A stretch of DNA of 60,949 nucleotides from Zygnema cylindricum (Eukaryota > Streptophyta > Zygnematophyceae > Zygnematales > Zygnemataceae). Position 1 is the first letter of the stretch, and each line of letters opens with the position of its first letter. Below are positions 1 through 10,586 of this stretch, piece by piece. Both the position numbers and the translations under genes were made by a program. The notes beneath the pieces were generated by a model, which saw only the letters and a program-made list of their open reading frames with translations, was not told the origin of the DNA and did no database searches. The stretch covers positions 352,346 through 413,294 of the forward strand of contig JBBHKE010001244.1 in NCBI GenBank assembly GCA_037447655.1. Direction: 5' to 3'.

Positions 1-1300
1 AAGGAAGGGGCTGAATGCCAGTTCTTGCTTGAGTTTTAAAAGCAATATGGCTTTTTGCGTTTCAATTCAGTGGTAAGCACTACGTACTACGAGACGTGAG
101 CGGAAACAGATGGCTACTGTGTTGTCTGCTACACTTCTTGAACTTTGAAAGTCACTTCACTACAATACCAGGACAGTCTAAAGTTTTTCGAGTCTGAAGT
201 TTTTCGAGTCCAAAGTTCTTTGCAGTTTTACACAAGGAACTGCAGTTTATCCTCCCAAATATAGTACAGTACTGTACTGTATTTTACAGCTGTAGATGCC
301 ACGGCGTACGAAATGAACTTTCGGAGAGAAGATACTCTGTCCTGGTAAAAAACCCTAAACCAGAGGAGACTTGCTATGTGGGTAGCCGATTGCTTGGTGG
401 ACACCTTTAAATTTTAAAAGTTCTCTACGAAATTGTAGACGTCGATGACACCAACTGCGTCATCACTCATGAGCGGTGTCCTCCTCAGCCCGTCAAAAAT
501 TTCGGATTCGTTTACCAACGCGCGCTAAACCCCGGAATGCTGGAGTGACGAATACTGTTCCTGCACTTTGCTGTCGTTTTGTGGGTGATTGGTGGAAGTA
601 GTCATTTTACCACACCAGAAGACACCTCTGACAATAGAAACTGTACGTCTGCCTTGTCCATGGAGGGGCCGTACGTTTGAAAAGTGGCATTCTCTAAATC
701 GCACGTGGCGGATTTTGTCGGTACTCTAGCTTTACCTTTCCAGTCCCACCTGTTGGTGCCGTCGCACCCGCGCGTTGTCACTCGTGAAAGCGGGGTGTTA
801 GCGGAAGCTCGTAACAAATCCATTTTTGCTTAGGGTAACATTCCATTAGGCGGTCCCAGTAAATGTACGGACAAGTCTACTGACAGCGTTTACTGGAAGT
901 CCGCTCCATTATGTCGGGCCAGTAACAAACATTCCTCAATTATGATTGGCGCCACATAGGTTACATCCAGATTCTAAAAATCTTAAAATAATCTACAAAC
1001 AGGATATCTGTACGAAATATCTGTACGACCGGAGGTAGTTAATGATTTGTGCATAAAGTTTTCGGCCAGATTTTGACTTTGAATATAGAAATCGAAATTT
1101 GGAAACGGAATGGCAAAAGGACGAGGCAAACTTTGAAGGTCGCGGCAAAACCTTGAATGTCGGTGGATGTCAGACGGAGCGTGCGAGGATATTTTCAACC
1201 TGACATCCATCCAGCGTGGCAGACGGCACATGGCCTGTACGACGTGCACGCCTGTGATCCCTTGATCAAAGTAGATATGTATTTGTTTTTTGACGTGTAC
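1..1300. other. Gene-free left flank
   Basis: No open frame here has a recognisable domain or plausible splice signals. The sequence is rich in GTAC-containing words, for example alternating ACAGTACTGTACTGT near 263-282 and many GTACG words, which recur in repeats across the window. It is probably old repetitive DNA. No promoter or RNA gene can be supported. Confidence 0.5.
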
Positions 1301-1308
1301 CAATGGCA

Positions 1309-1364
1309 ATCATCTCGTGGGCCCCAACTCTCCTCGCGAGGAGAGTTGGGGCCCACGAGATGAT
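1309..1364. repeat. Perfect 56-bp palindrome without spacer
   Basis: The left arm 1309-1336 and right arm 1337-1364 are exact reverse complements, 28 bp each, meeting at CTCG/CGAG. The arms carry GTGGGCCCCAACTCTCC and its complement. Outside the arms a GGCA block pairs again after a one-base slip, so the true inverted repeat may be slightly longer. It is more GC-rich than its surroundings. It could form a strong hairpin or cruciform. It may be a fold-back element, or a sequencing or assembly fold-back. Confidence 0.9.
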
Positions 1365-1782
1365 GTGCCCGATTGCTTCGCGGATCTAAAATAGTGAAAC
1401 ATCCAACGGTCAGGAATCACTCCTACATCACTGGAGCTTCCCGACAGCTTTCCAGTAGCGATGTTTCGTCTTACAAAAAAAAAATGATGGTACGGATATG
1501 TACGGTGATGTATGAATACGTACGGCGTCCAGTAGCAAACCTCACTTTTCGTCTAATGGAAACATACCCTAAACCCTTTTTCTAAAAGGGAAAAGCATTG
1601 TCCCTGGTGACAACTAATATTGACCGTCGATTCTTCTTGCGTAAGATCTTGAGCCGTTGAGTGTTTTTAGTTAGGATTGGAGTCTCTGGTGACAAAGGAA
1701 AGAGACACGTGGTACAATCCTATTTGTTGTATTTCACATGGTTGTAGTGGTATGATAAAATTCCAGACAAAATCGATGTCAC

Positions 1783-2164
1783 GCCAAAATGTCGTGTTAT
1801 CAATACCGGTTGAGAAACGTACAGTATCGTACGCTATATTTTTCGCGTGTGATTCCGTACATCACGTCGAGTTGTCGTTTTGTCAATATCTGTACACGCC
1901 AAAATGTCGTGTTATCAATACCGGTTAAGTAACGTACAGTATCGTACTTTATTTTTTTGCGCGTGCGATCCCGTCACATCACGCCACGTTGTCGTGTTCT
2001 CAAAATCCGTACACTACTGTTATTTCAGTGTTGGCGTGACGTACGATGTGTCGTGATATCAATACCGGTACAGTAACGTACAGTATCGCACTTTTAATTT
2101 TGGCGCGTGCGATCTCGTCACATCACGCCACGTTTGTCGTGTTATCAATATCCGTACACTACAC
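1783..2164. repeat. Degenerate tandem repeat, about 115-150 bp unit
   Basis: Copies begin near 1783, 1898 and 2045, with a partial copy near 2138. Each contains TGTCGTGTTATCAATACCGG followed by ACGTACAGTATCGTAC and a CATCACGTC or CATCACGCC block. The units have diverged by substitutions and small indels. No coding role is visible. Confidence 0.75.
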
Positions 2165-2170
2165 AGCGCA

Positions 2171-2310
2171 TCGTAATTAGCGTAAATAACGCTAATTCGG
2201 TCGCCCTAAATTTCGACTCTATCACGTTAAATAGAGTAAATGATTCAAATTTTTTCATTATACCATTTACGGTAAAGTTTAATTAGCGTAAAAAATCCTA
2301 ATATAGGTTC
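2171..2310. repeat. Fragment of the TTAGCG miniature element family
   Basis: It contains TTAGCGTAAATAACGCTAAT at the left and TTAATTAGCGTAAAAA at the right, with an internal TTAAATAGAGTAAATGA. These words match the termini and interior of the miniature inverted-repeat elements near 7.8-8.4 kb and 51.1-52.0 kb. The outer termini are eroded. Confidence 0.45.
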
Positions 2311-3345
2311 GTTTTAAATAATGTGGAGTACGGACAACGTTTGACTGTGCAAAATTGTAATTTTATGAGTAAAAAGGTACAAATAATAATTTAATAGAAT
2401 CGGGCTCGCATGTGAAATTGCACTAAACAAAAAAAAAAAATCGCATCGAAAAAAACCCGTTCGCATAGCTCCGTCCGTCGACAACATTCTCGCCCGTGTG
2501 AACATTTACATGAATTTACATGTAAAACTTTTATAGTTCAACGACAACAGTATGAGTTGAGACAAATATTATATATCTATGAGACAAATAGTACTAACGT
2601 CATAATGACGTCAAAATATACGGGTTGACGGTTTTCGTATGTCTAAATAATTTAGTGTTTATAATTACAGCACGGATAATTATTGCCGACATAAGCTAAT
2701 ATATAGTACTTAAATAAAGTAGAATAAATTTCCTTTGTGAAAAGGTTCTATCACAATAATTAGCGTTTACAACTCTAATTGTTTTTTTTTTTGTTTTTTT
2801 GCTCTAATTTTTTATTTACTATAATTACGGTTCGCGGTGTACCGTAATTTCAGTGTTGGCGTCACGTACGGTTTTCGTACATAGTACACACTATACTATC
2901 GCATTGTACATGGTAAAGACCATGACGATGCAAAGTGGATGGTACGTTTCACTCATGTAGGAAGTTTGATTAAGCGTAAAATTTTCATATTGATTTGAGC
3001 GTTTGATCTCAATCTAATGAACGATATGAATGAATGGACTGAATATATCATGTAATATTAAGTAATTTAATGTTAAATCTAGAATACACATTAAACCATT
3101 AACATTATTCAACCGTTATTCGTTTAAACATAATACGAATGGTTTTTGTTTATTGTATATTAAGGTGTTGTATGTCTATTTTTCATATTTTTTTTTATCA
3201 ATACATAATATCACAAAAAAAAACAAAAAAAACAAACAAAATAAATAACCTCAAAACAACCTTGATCACATAACCAAAACGCAAGAAACAAATGTAAACA
3301 TAACAAAGAAAAAAATTAGAAAAAAAAAACATCAAACTTAACTAG
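2311..3345. other. AT-rich intergenic DNA
   Basis: Homopolymer A and T runs dominate and no open frame is convincing. An isolated GCGGTGTACCGTAATTTC word near 2834 recalls the terminus of the miniature element family. Nothing else is supported. Confidence 0.5.
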
Positions 3346-3346
3346 G

Positions 3347-3985
3347 ATTCAACCAACTTAGTCCCAAGACCCAGATGGTTGGAACAACATCATTATCAGC
3401 TCGATGGCTGACTAACACTATAAACACGTATTTTCTTTTATATTTTTTGATAGTTAGAATATGTTGATTACTTTAAGTACTTTTTTTTGTTTTCGATCAA
3501 GCACCTTAGTTGAAGACCCACATGGTTGCATAAACATCATTATTAGCTCAAAGGCTAACTAACATTACAATCACTTATTATTTATTAATTTTCGTTGTTT
3601 ATTATAGTAGATTGATTACTTTTAGTACTTTGTTTTTTTTTTTTTTTTTTGTGATCAACCAACTTAGTCCTAAGACTTAAAAGGTTGCATAAACATCACT
3701 ATCAGCTCAGAGGCTGACCAACATTACAAACACTTGTTTTCATTCATAATACTTGTTTATTAAATTACACTGCTACTTTGAAAAAAACAATTCTTTGTTT
3801 TTTCGATCAACCAACTTAGTCTAAAGACCAAGAAAGTTGTTGAACATCATTATCAACTCAAAGGCTGACGAACATTACAAACATTGGTATATACACTTTT
3901 TTTAAATACAACACAAATACTTTGACTAGTTTCTTTTGGTGAAACTTTATTACTTTGTTTTTTTTTTATATGACCAACATTACAA
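3347..3985. repeat. Tandem repeat, about 150-bp unit, four copies and a part
   Basis: Units start near 3347, 3496, 3652 and 3806, with a partial unit near 3970. Each carries CAACCAACTTAGTC, then AAGAC, a GTTGCATAAACATCATTAT block, AGCTCAAAGGCTGAC and AACATTACAAACA. An AT-rich spacer closes each unit. Divergence is roughly 15-25 percent by eye. Confidence 0.8.
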
Positions 3986-4053
3986 ATATTAGCTTTTTTT
4001 ATTTTTAAATACAATACAAATACTTTGAATACTTTGTTTTGGTGATACTTTGA

Positions 4054-4407
4054 TTACATCATCATCATCATCATTTTCATCTTCATCTTCATGATCATCA
4101 TCATCATCGTCATCATCATCATCATCAACATCTTCATGATCATCATCATCATAGTCATTATCATCGTCAACATCATCATCATTGTCAACACCATCATCAT
4201 CATCATCATCATCATCGTCATCATCATCATCATCAACGTCATCGTCATCATCATCGTCGTCATCATCATCATCATGATCATCATCATTTTCATCTTCATC
4301 TTCATCTTCATGATCATCATCATCATCGTCATCATCATCATCATCAACATCTTCATGATCATCATCATCATAGTCATTATCATCGTCAACATCATCATCA
4401 TCGTCAG

Positions 4408-4438
<31 letters not shown>

Positions 4439-4565
4439 GTCATCATCATCATCATCAACGTCATCGTCATCATCATCAACGTCATCGTCATCATCATCGT
4501 CGTCATCATCATCATCATTATGTCATCATCATCATCATCAACGTCATCGTCATCATCATCATCGG

Positions 4566-4598
<33 letters not shown>

Positions 4599-4637
4599 TA
4601 CCATTATCATTACATCATCATCATCATCATCATCACC

Positions 4638-4669
<32 letters not shown>

Positions 4670-4682
4670 TATCATCATCATC

Positions 4683-4716
<34 letters not shown>

Positions 4717-4860
4717 CCATGATTATGATCGTCATCATTATCATCATCATCAACATCATCTACATCATCATCATCATCATTACATCATCATCATCATTAC
4801 ATCATCATTATCATCATCACTACATCACCATTACATCATCGTCATCGTCATCATCATCAG
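4054..4860. repeat. ATC trinucleotide array, about 800 bp
   Basis: Almost pure (ATC)n with scattered ATT, GTC and TTC variants. It gives long meaningless frames (poly-Ile, poly-Met, poly-His or poly-Ser depending on frame), which should not be annotated as proteins. A higher-order repeat is visible: the block with ATAGTCATTATCATCGTCAA near 4152 recurs near 4370, a period of about 218 bp. Confidence 0.97.
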
Positions 4861-5214
4861 CCAATATTTCAGTAGGAGCAGACAATGCTCTAGAAAAATA
4901 AATAACTAATAACTATTTTTTTTACATATGAATATATAAACTCACAACCGAACAATAATAAGGAAAGAGCACGAAACAAACAATTCCCAAACCTTGTAAC
5001 ATGTTATCAAAAAAGAGATTTTCGTGTCATAATGAGCTTACCTAAAATATAACTCCTAAAAGCCGAAAAAAAACACACTTATACCTGAATAACAAAAGAT
5101 ACATAATGTCGTATATATAATAACAATTACAATATATTAAGCATATCGAATAATATTTCTATCACATGTAATATATACAATAATGCACGTTATTATTTGT
5201 TTAATATATTTGAG

Positions 5215-5790
5215 GTATGAGTTATATTATAAACAATGTATATGATTTTAGTTGAAGTATAATATATGAACTACTGTTACAACTACTGTTATAGTTGTAC
5301 TGTATACTTATAACAATTATAATAAACATAATGTAATGGTTAGATATAATTGTCATAATATATATAACATAACAGTTAGTTTCAACTATTATAATTACTA
5401 TAATGTAAAAGTTTATTTTACTTATAATAATTAACATAATATAACGGTTAGATACAACTGTTATAATATGTATAATATAACAGTTAATTTTAACTGTTAA
5501 GATAAATATAATGCAAACTGTTATAAAAAATATATTGTAATAGTTAGTTAACACTAATAATTAACACATTATAACATTATAACAGTTAGATGTAAATGTT
5601 AAAATATATATAATAAAATAGTTAGTTCTCACTATAAAAATTAACACATTATGATAGTTAGACTATATATAATGTATAACTGGTTAAAACTCTAATAATA
5701 TAACAGTTAGATTAAACCTGCTATAATATGTGTGGTATAGCAGTTAAATATAATATTATATAATTGTCAACCAATGTTAACCAATGTTTT
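5215..5790. repeat. AT-rich minisatellite with AACAGTTAG words
   Basis: The stretch repeats AACTGTTATAATATGTATAA and TAACAGTTAGTTT, in direct and inverted arrangement, at roughly 55-75 bp intervals. AACTGTTA and its complement TAACAGTT let neighbouring units pair. No protein should be called from it. Confidence 0.65.
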
Positions 5791-5854
5791 ATATAAAATA
5801 TATTTATAATAACATTTTTTTTCTTAACAAGATAATTTTGAGAGCACAATAAGA

Positions 5855-5926
5855 CTTAGCCGATGGTAGAGCGCTAAGCTCCACGTTCCGTCAACATTAC
5901 TTACAAGAGTTTATTTCATTCGAGAT
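5855..5926 (+). other. Possible tRNA-derived (SINE-like) promoter remnant
   Basis: TTAGCCGATGGTAGAGCGCT near 5858-5877 resembles the RNA polymerase III A box and D-arm of a tRNA. ATTCGAGAT about 45 bases later resembles a weak B box. Acceptor and anticodon stems do not close into a cloverleaf, so this is not called as a tRNA. It could be a decayed SINE head or chance. Confidence 0.2.
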
Positions 5927-6246
5927 TTTTATATAAATGTTATAAAAAGAAAAAAACTGAAAGTAAACAAATAAAACGTGCAGATAATCGGACTGAAAAT
6001 TGAAACTGTAGATTGATGTACCACAAACATATCCAAAATAAACGGATCCCAACAAAAAAAATAACACATCACAACATACATTGCATCGAAACGAATAGAA
6101 TATGAAACATCTTGACAGAGATGGCTGCGCAACAAACCAAACTATTTAGATTCGAAGAGGTGAAAGGAAACAATTGTTGGCTTCGTATTGAGAGAAAGAG
6201 GGAGAAACTAAGCGTATAAAAACTATGACGGTATACATATAAATAA

Positions 6247-6295
<49 letters not shown>

Positions 6296-6351
6296 TATAT
6301 ATATACATTATATATACATTATATATAATATATATATAATATATATATTAC

Positions 6352-6443
<92 letters not shown>

Positions 6444-6640
6444 CTATAAAACATATAAATATATATATTATAGATATAATAATATATATAGATATATATA
6501 TATATATATAACATATATATATATATAGATATAATAATATATATAGATATATATATATATATATATATATATGTTATATATATATATATGTTATATATAT
6601 ATAATGTAATATATATAGCATAATATATGTATATAATTAT
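6247..6640. repeat. TA dinucleotide array with imperfect palindromes
   Basis: Long (TA)n runs are broken by TAGATATAATAATATATAGA and ATATGTTATATATA segments that repeat at least twice. The longest pure run lies around 6350-6440. Such arrays extrude cruciforms and are often mis-sized in assemblies. Confidence 0.95.
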
Positions 6641-7075
6641 AATATATAAATAAAAAAAACCGTAGAGTATGAATACATATTATACATTGTATGGATGAAA
6701 ACACGAATCTGACAAATATTCAGGCACTGGTAACATAAATTTAATAAAAAAAACGATTAAAGTAATGAAAATTGAATAAAATAACAACAATGAAAAAATA
6801 GAGAAGAAAGAACACAAATGCAGAAAAGGAAACCAAAAAAAAAATATATATATATATATCAACAAAAGAAAAAACATGAAGAAAACCAGGTTCAAATAGA
6901 AGAACAAGGAAAACCTTTTCTCTGAAGGTTGGCACGCTTTCCGACGAGCTTTGAGCAACAAATGACGTCACCCGCACGCACGCGAGTTTTGTAGGCGGAT
7001 AGAGGATTCGATCGGAGCTCAAGAATCAATCACAGATCGTAATCAACAGGCCTGTCTGCAGGCTTGATCTTATCG

Positions 7076-7165
7076 AAGAGAGAGGGAGAGGGAGAGGGGC
7101 GAGGAGAAGAAGATGGAGAGGGAGAGAGAGAGAGAGGGAGGAGAAGAAATGGGAGGGGGGCGACA
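7076..7165. repeat. GA-rich low-complexity tract
   Basis: Purine-rich strand with GAGAGGGAGAGGG runs. It encodes only biased low-complexity peptides. A homopurine tract of this length can form triplex structures. No gene lies beside it. Confidence 0.85.
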
Positions 7166-7765
7166 AACAACCGAAATGTTGAAAGGACAGTCGGATTCTT
7201 GATTTCTGCGCCAATGGACGTGACTCAGGTCAGGTTTTTTGCCGCGTAAGACGCGGTAGCGCGGTTAGAATCGATGGACAGAATAAAAACGTCGAGAAGA
7301 GCAAAAAGACAAAAGCATGCGGGTATTTTATTTGAAAAATGTCTCAATTTTTCACGGGCACTTTTTGTGGATTCCTCCTTACCTATTCATTTTGTTTTTC
7401 TTTCCTAAAACTACCGTATAGTACTATACGTTACAGTACACGTGCAGCAAGTCGAGCGGTTGCAGAATATCAGGCGCACCTTGGAGCGGCTGTCGCAATC
7501 ATTCACCTCGGGCACTGAAAAAAATGTTAGATTCATTGTTGAATCCCGCTAAGTGACGCTTCAATGAACCGACCAAAGGGCAAAGCACCGGGTCGCTCGC
7601 GACTATTATTTTGGACGGGAATAGGGGAACACCTCATGACTCAGTGGATGTTCACTTAGTTTACGCAATGTATTGGACAGTACAATACTGAATCTGTATA
7701 GTACAGTACCGCTGTTACGACTTACGTGCCCACAATGCTACAACATTGCAGTGTGTTTCTATGCT

Positions 7766-7966
7766 ACACTGTGAATCGTTATTAGCCTTATGTGCGCTAT
7801 ATGGACACCCCAAAATTTTGACACCGATACCTTAAATGTAATAAATTACACTATTTAAGGACGTGGACCATAATCTGCCACGTCTCCCGGCACTAAATTA
7901 GAATGAATGACGCTAATTTTTTCATTACACTAATAATTTTTATACGCTAATAACGATTCAAGGTGT
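7766..7966. mobile_element. Miniature inverted-repeat element, copy 1 of a head-to-tail trio
   Basis: The left end ACACTGTGAATCGTTATTAG pairs with the right end CTAATAACGATTCAAGGTGT as an imperfect terminal inverted repeat. The interior holds AAGGACGTGGACCATAATCT and a GACGCTAATTTTTTCATTAC block. A close relative lies at 51836-52026. It has no coding capacity, so it must be mobilised in trans if it is a DNA transposon. Confidence 0.75.
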
Positions 7967-8165
7967 ACACCGCCAATCGCTATTAGAGTCAAGGATTAAA
8001 TAGCGTCAAAAAAATTTAGCGTTATTGATTATAATTTAGTGCCTGAGACGTGGCAGATTATGGTCCACGTCTTTAAATAGCATTATTAATTCTATTTCAG
8101 GTTTTGGGGTCAAAATTTAGGGGCACCGAATTAGCGTTATATACTCCAATAGCGATTGGCGGTGT
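7967..8165. mobile_element. Miniature inverted-repeat element, copy 2
   Basis: Termini are ACACCGCCAATCGCTATTAG and its near-perfect complement ending GATTGGCGGTGT. It abuts copy 1 with no spacer (GGTGT then ACACC) and is about 199 bp. The interior runs in the opposite sense to copy 1: CAGATTATGGTCCACG here against CGTGGACCATAATCTG there. Confidence 0.8.
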
Positions 8166-8170
8166 ACTGT

Positions 8171-8370
8171 ACACCGCCAATCGCTATTAGAGTCAAGGAT
8201 TAAATAGCGTCAAAAAAAAATTAGCGTTATTGATTATAATTTAGTGCCTGAGACGTGGCAGATTATGGTCCACGCACTTAAATAGCGTTATTGATTCTAT
8301 TTCAGGTTTTGGGGTCAAAATTTAGGGGCACCGAATTAGCGTTATATACGTTAATAGCGATTGGCGGTGT
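8171..8370. mobile_element. Miniature inverted-repeat element, copy 3
   Basis: Nearly identical to copy 2, with the same termini and 200 bp long. It is separated from copy 2 by only ACTGT and followed by ACTGA, so ACTG or ACTGT could be a short target duplication. High identity with copy 2 suggests recent tandem insertion or local duplication. Confidence 0.8.
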
Positions 8371-8935
8371 ACTGAACAGTATTTGTCTCGTTTCCTCATT
8401 CTTCTTGTTTCGGATTTATGTTACGCCGTTGCGGTCATAGTAAGTTCAAACCTTCAAATGTGCGAAAACAATTGGAAATGCTAAATGTGGTCCCCAAACA
8501 TTTCCCGTGCTACACGGTATAGTATGCATATAGTATGGCAGAACCCATGTAGCCATGTAGCATAGTTGTTCATAGCGATTAGTGCGAACGATTCAATCGC
8601 GACGAATTATACGTAGCGATGCATTGAACCTTTTGAACAAATCGTTAAAAATCGTTAATGAATTTTCATCCGTACTTTTTCGTACATGTAAATAAAAAAA
8701 CATATAGCGCAGTTTGTAAGTTTTCCGTTAAATTAGCGTCAAAACATTATAAATATTTAAATATTTTTCATACTCGCACCGAAATTTCTTCATGGACTGG
8801 CTACGGACATCTTAATAGCAGGCTACGCTAATGTGTAGTAGAGATGGGTTACAAATCTCGACAAACGCTAACGCAATTTTTGAGAAAGTCTGTCTGTCTA
8901 ATACCATCTGACAGACATCCATGGCCGCCTTCTCT

Positions 8936-9187
8936 CTCTATCTTTTCAACATTCCAAGGTGGCTTCTTTCAAAAAAAAAATGGAGAAAACGTTCGTACAG
9001 TTTTCAAACTTACCGCGCGAAAATAGTGTGACATTTCAAACGTCTCCTTTCGAAAATGTCCATCTATATTTTCAACATTCCATGGCGGCTTCTTTCAAAA
9101 AAAAATGAAGAAGACGTTCGTACAGTTTTCAAACTTACCGCGCGAAAATAGTGTGACATTTCAAACGTCTCTTTTCGAAAAAGTCCA
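8936..9187. repeat. Two-copy direct repeat, about 125 bp
   Basis: Copies at roughly 8936-9061 and 9062-9187 share TTTTCAACATTCCA, GGCTTCTTTCAAAAAAAA, GTTCGTACAGTTTTCAAAC, TTACCGCGCGAAAATAGTG and ACATTTCAAACGTCTC. They differ at about a dozen positions. No gene is associated. Confidence 0.85.
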
Positions 9188-9570
9188 TACATTTTCGATA
9201 AAATTGCGTACATGTTCCGTGAAATTCCTGTTCAGTTCACTTGACAGAGTACCAATAACTGCGACGTATGTTTTCCTCAAATTCCTTACATTTACGTAAC
9301 AAATCGTACATTTTACTGGAATACTGTACAATTCCCGTAAATTTCTCGTTCAGTTTACCGGACAGAAAATACATTGCGTTTTTCTGCGATTTTTTCAATA
9401 GTCACGAATTATACGTTTCAATCGGAAAAAAGGAAAAAATCGCTCGATTTGAACAACTATGGCATGTAGGCATGTACTGTAGCGTTTCTAATTGTTTTCG
9501 CACATTTGATGCATGGTTAGTTGGTTATGATTCAGAACAGTACAGTACAGTACTGTAATGTGTTACGGCG

Positions 9571-10079
9571 TCAACTTTGAGGATGACCGCATGCAAATTT
9601 GCAAATTGCAAGTTTGGATTTCAGATGACAACCACCAGCTAGAGAGTAAAGACTCTCGATGTTCGACACTCTAATCTTCACCTGTAAATTATCATAAATA
9701 TTCTTGACATCAACAGTCCATGTGTTGGTGATCCAAAAGCCATGAGCCCCCGGCTCTTCACCAATATATTTCGTATAGTATGGTTCTAACTCTCTCCCGT
9801 GACAGTTCTTGCTGCATGATTGCTGTCGCTGCTTGGCTGGGGTAACTTAGGCTTGAATGCTTACCAATGTATATATTGTCATAGCAGGATGGATTCTCTT
9901 CAGTTACATGGATGCGATTTGTGTGCACCAAAGACACACAAGATGTGTCATCTTCGAGGTTTTTCCTAACTCAATACTCAATATCAAAAGTTGTCTCAGC
10001 ATTTATATGAATTCCAAGATTTCTCTTCGAATATGTAAATACTCGTACAATAATGGGGACAAAACACGACAAAGATTTC
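9571..10079 (-). pseudogene. Unrecognised decayed coding-like stretch
   Basis: On the minus strand two frames read as ordinary-looking protein over about 170 residues, but the stretch has an in-frame TGA at 9972-9974 and a frame change around 9790-9830. The upstream part includes FVPIIVRVFTYSKRNLGIHI, then HTNRIHVTEENPSCYDNIYI. The downstream part includes EPYYTKYIGEEPGAHGFWIT, then NTWTVDVKNIYDNLQV, and stops at 9571-9573. There is no suitable ATG. The composition (W, C, G, mixed charge) is unlike the low-complexity neighbours. I do not recognise the family. It could be a decayed gene, a transposon fragment, or exons of a gene with unusual introns. Confidence 0.35.
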
Positions 10080-10249
10080 TATTGAATTTGACCAGCTCAT
10101 ACATGACTGAAGCTTCTACATGTTAGTTTTTTCATTAAAAGCTATTGATAAACGATAAAGGATTCATGAAAATTGATTTTCCTTTGACCTTTTGAATTCT
10201 ATTTTTTGTTTGTGGAATAAGCAAAGTGTCAACTGTTAAGTAGCTGAAA

Positions 10250-10565
10250 CGTCATTGCAGTGGTTGCAACTACTTTGTATTTGTTGTATCTAATATTGCG
10301 TTGTAAGTTTATTATGGACAACCAACGGATTGGATGGTGGTTGCAACTACTATGAATATGTTGTATTTAATATTGCAATGTAATCTCATGGCTACTATAT
10401 AGTTGTTGTATCCATTATTGCATTGTAAGTTTATGAAAGACAACCGATGGATCTTATGGTTGCAACTCTTTTGTATTTGTTGTATTTAATATTGCATTGT
10501 AGTTTATGACTACTATGTATTTGTTGCATCTAGTATTGCATTGTAAGTTTATGACAGAAAACCAA
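10250..10565. repeat. Tandem repeat directly before the first recognised MED13 exon
   Basis: Units of about 60-100 bp repeat GGTTGCAACTACT, TGTATTTGTTGTATCTAATA, TTGCATTGTAAGTTTATGA and ACAACCAACGGATT. At least four degenerate copies end about 20 bases before the first MED13 exon. The array may have displaced or hidden the start of the gene, or may be part of its first intron. Confidence 0.7.
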
Positions 10566-10586
10566 AGGATTCTATTGCAATGGCAG

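Noticed and set aside
4054-4909. Long open frames of poly-Ile, poly-Met, poly-His or poly-Ser on both strands
   Set aside because: They are translations of the ATC microsatellite and exist in every frame; no protein is implied.
5842-5930. Functional tRNA gene
   Set aside because: Only A-box-like and weak B-box-like words are present. Acceptor and anticodon stems do not pair.
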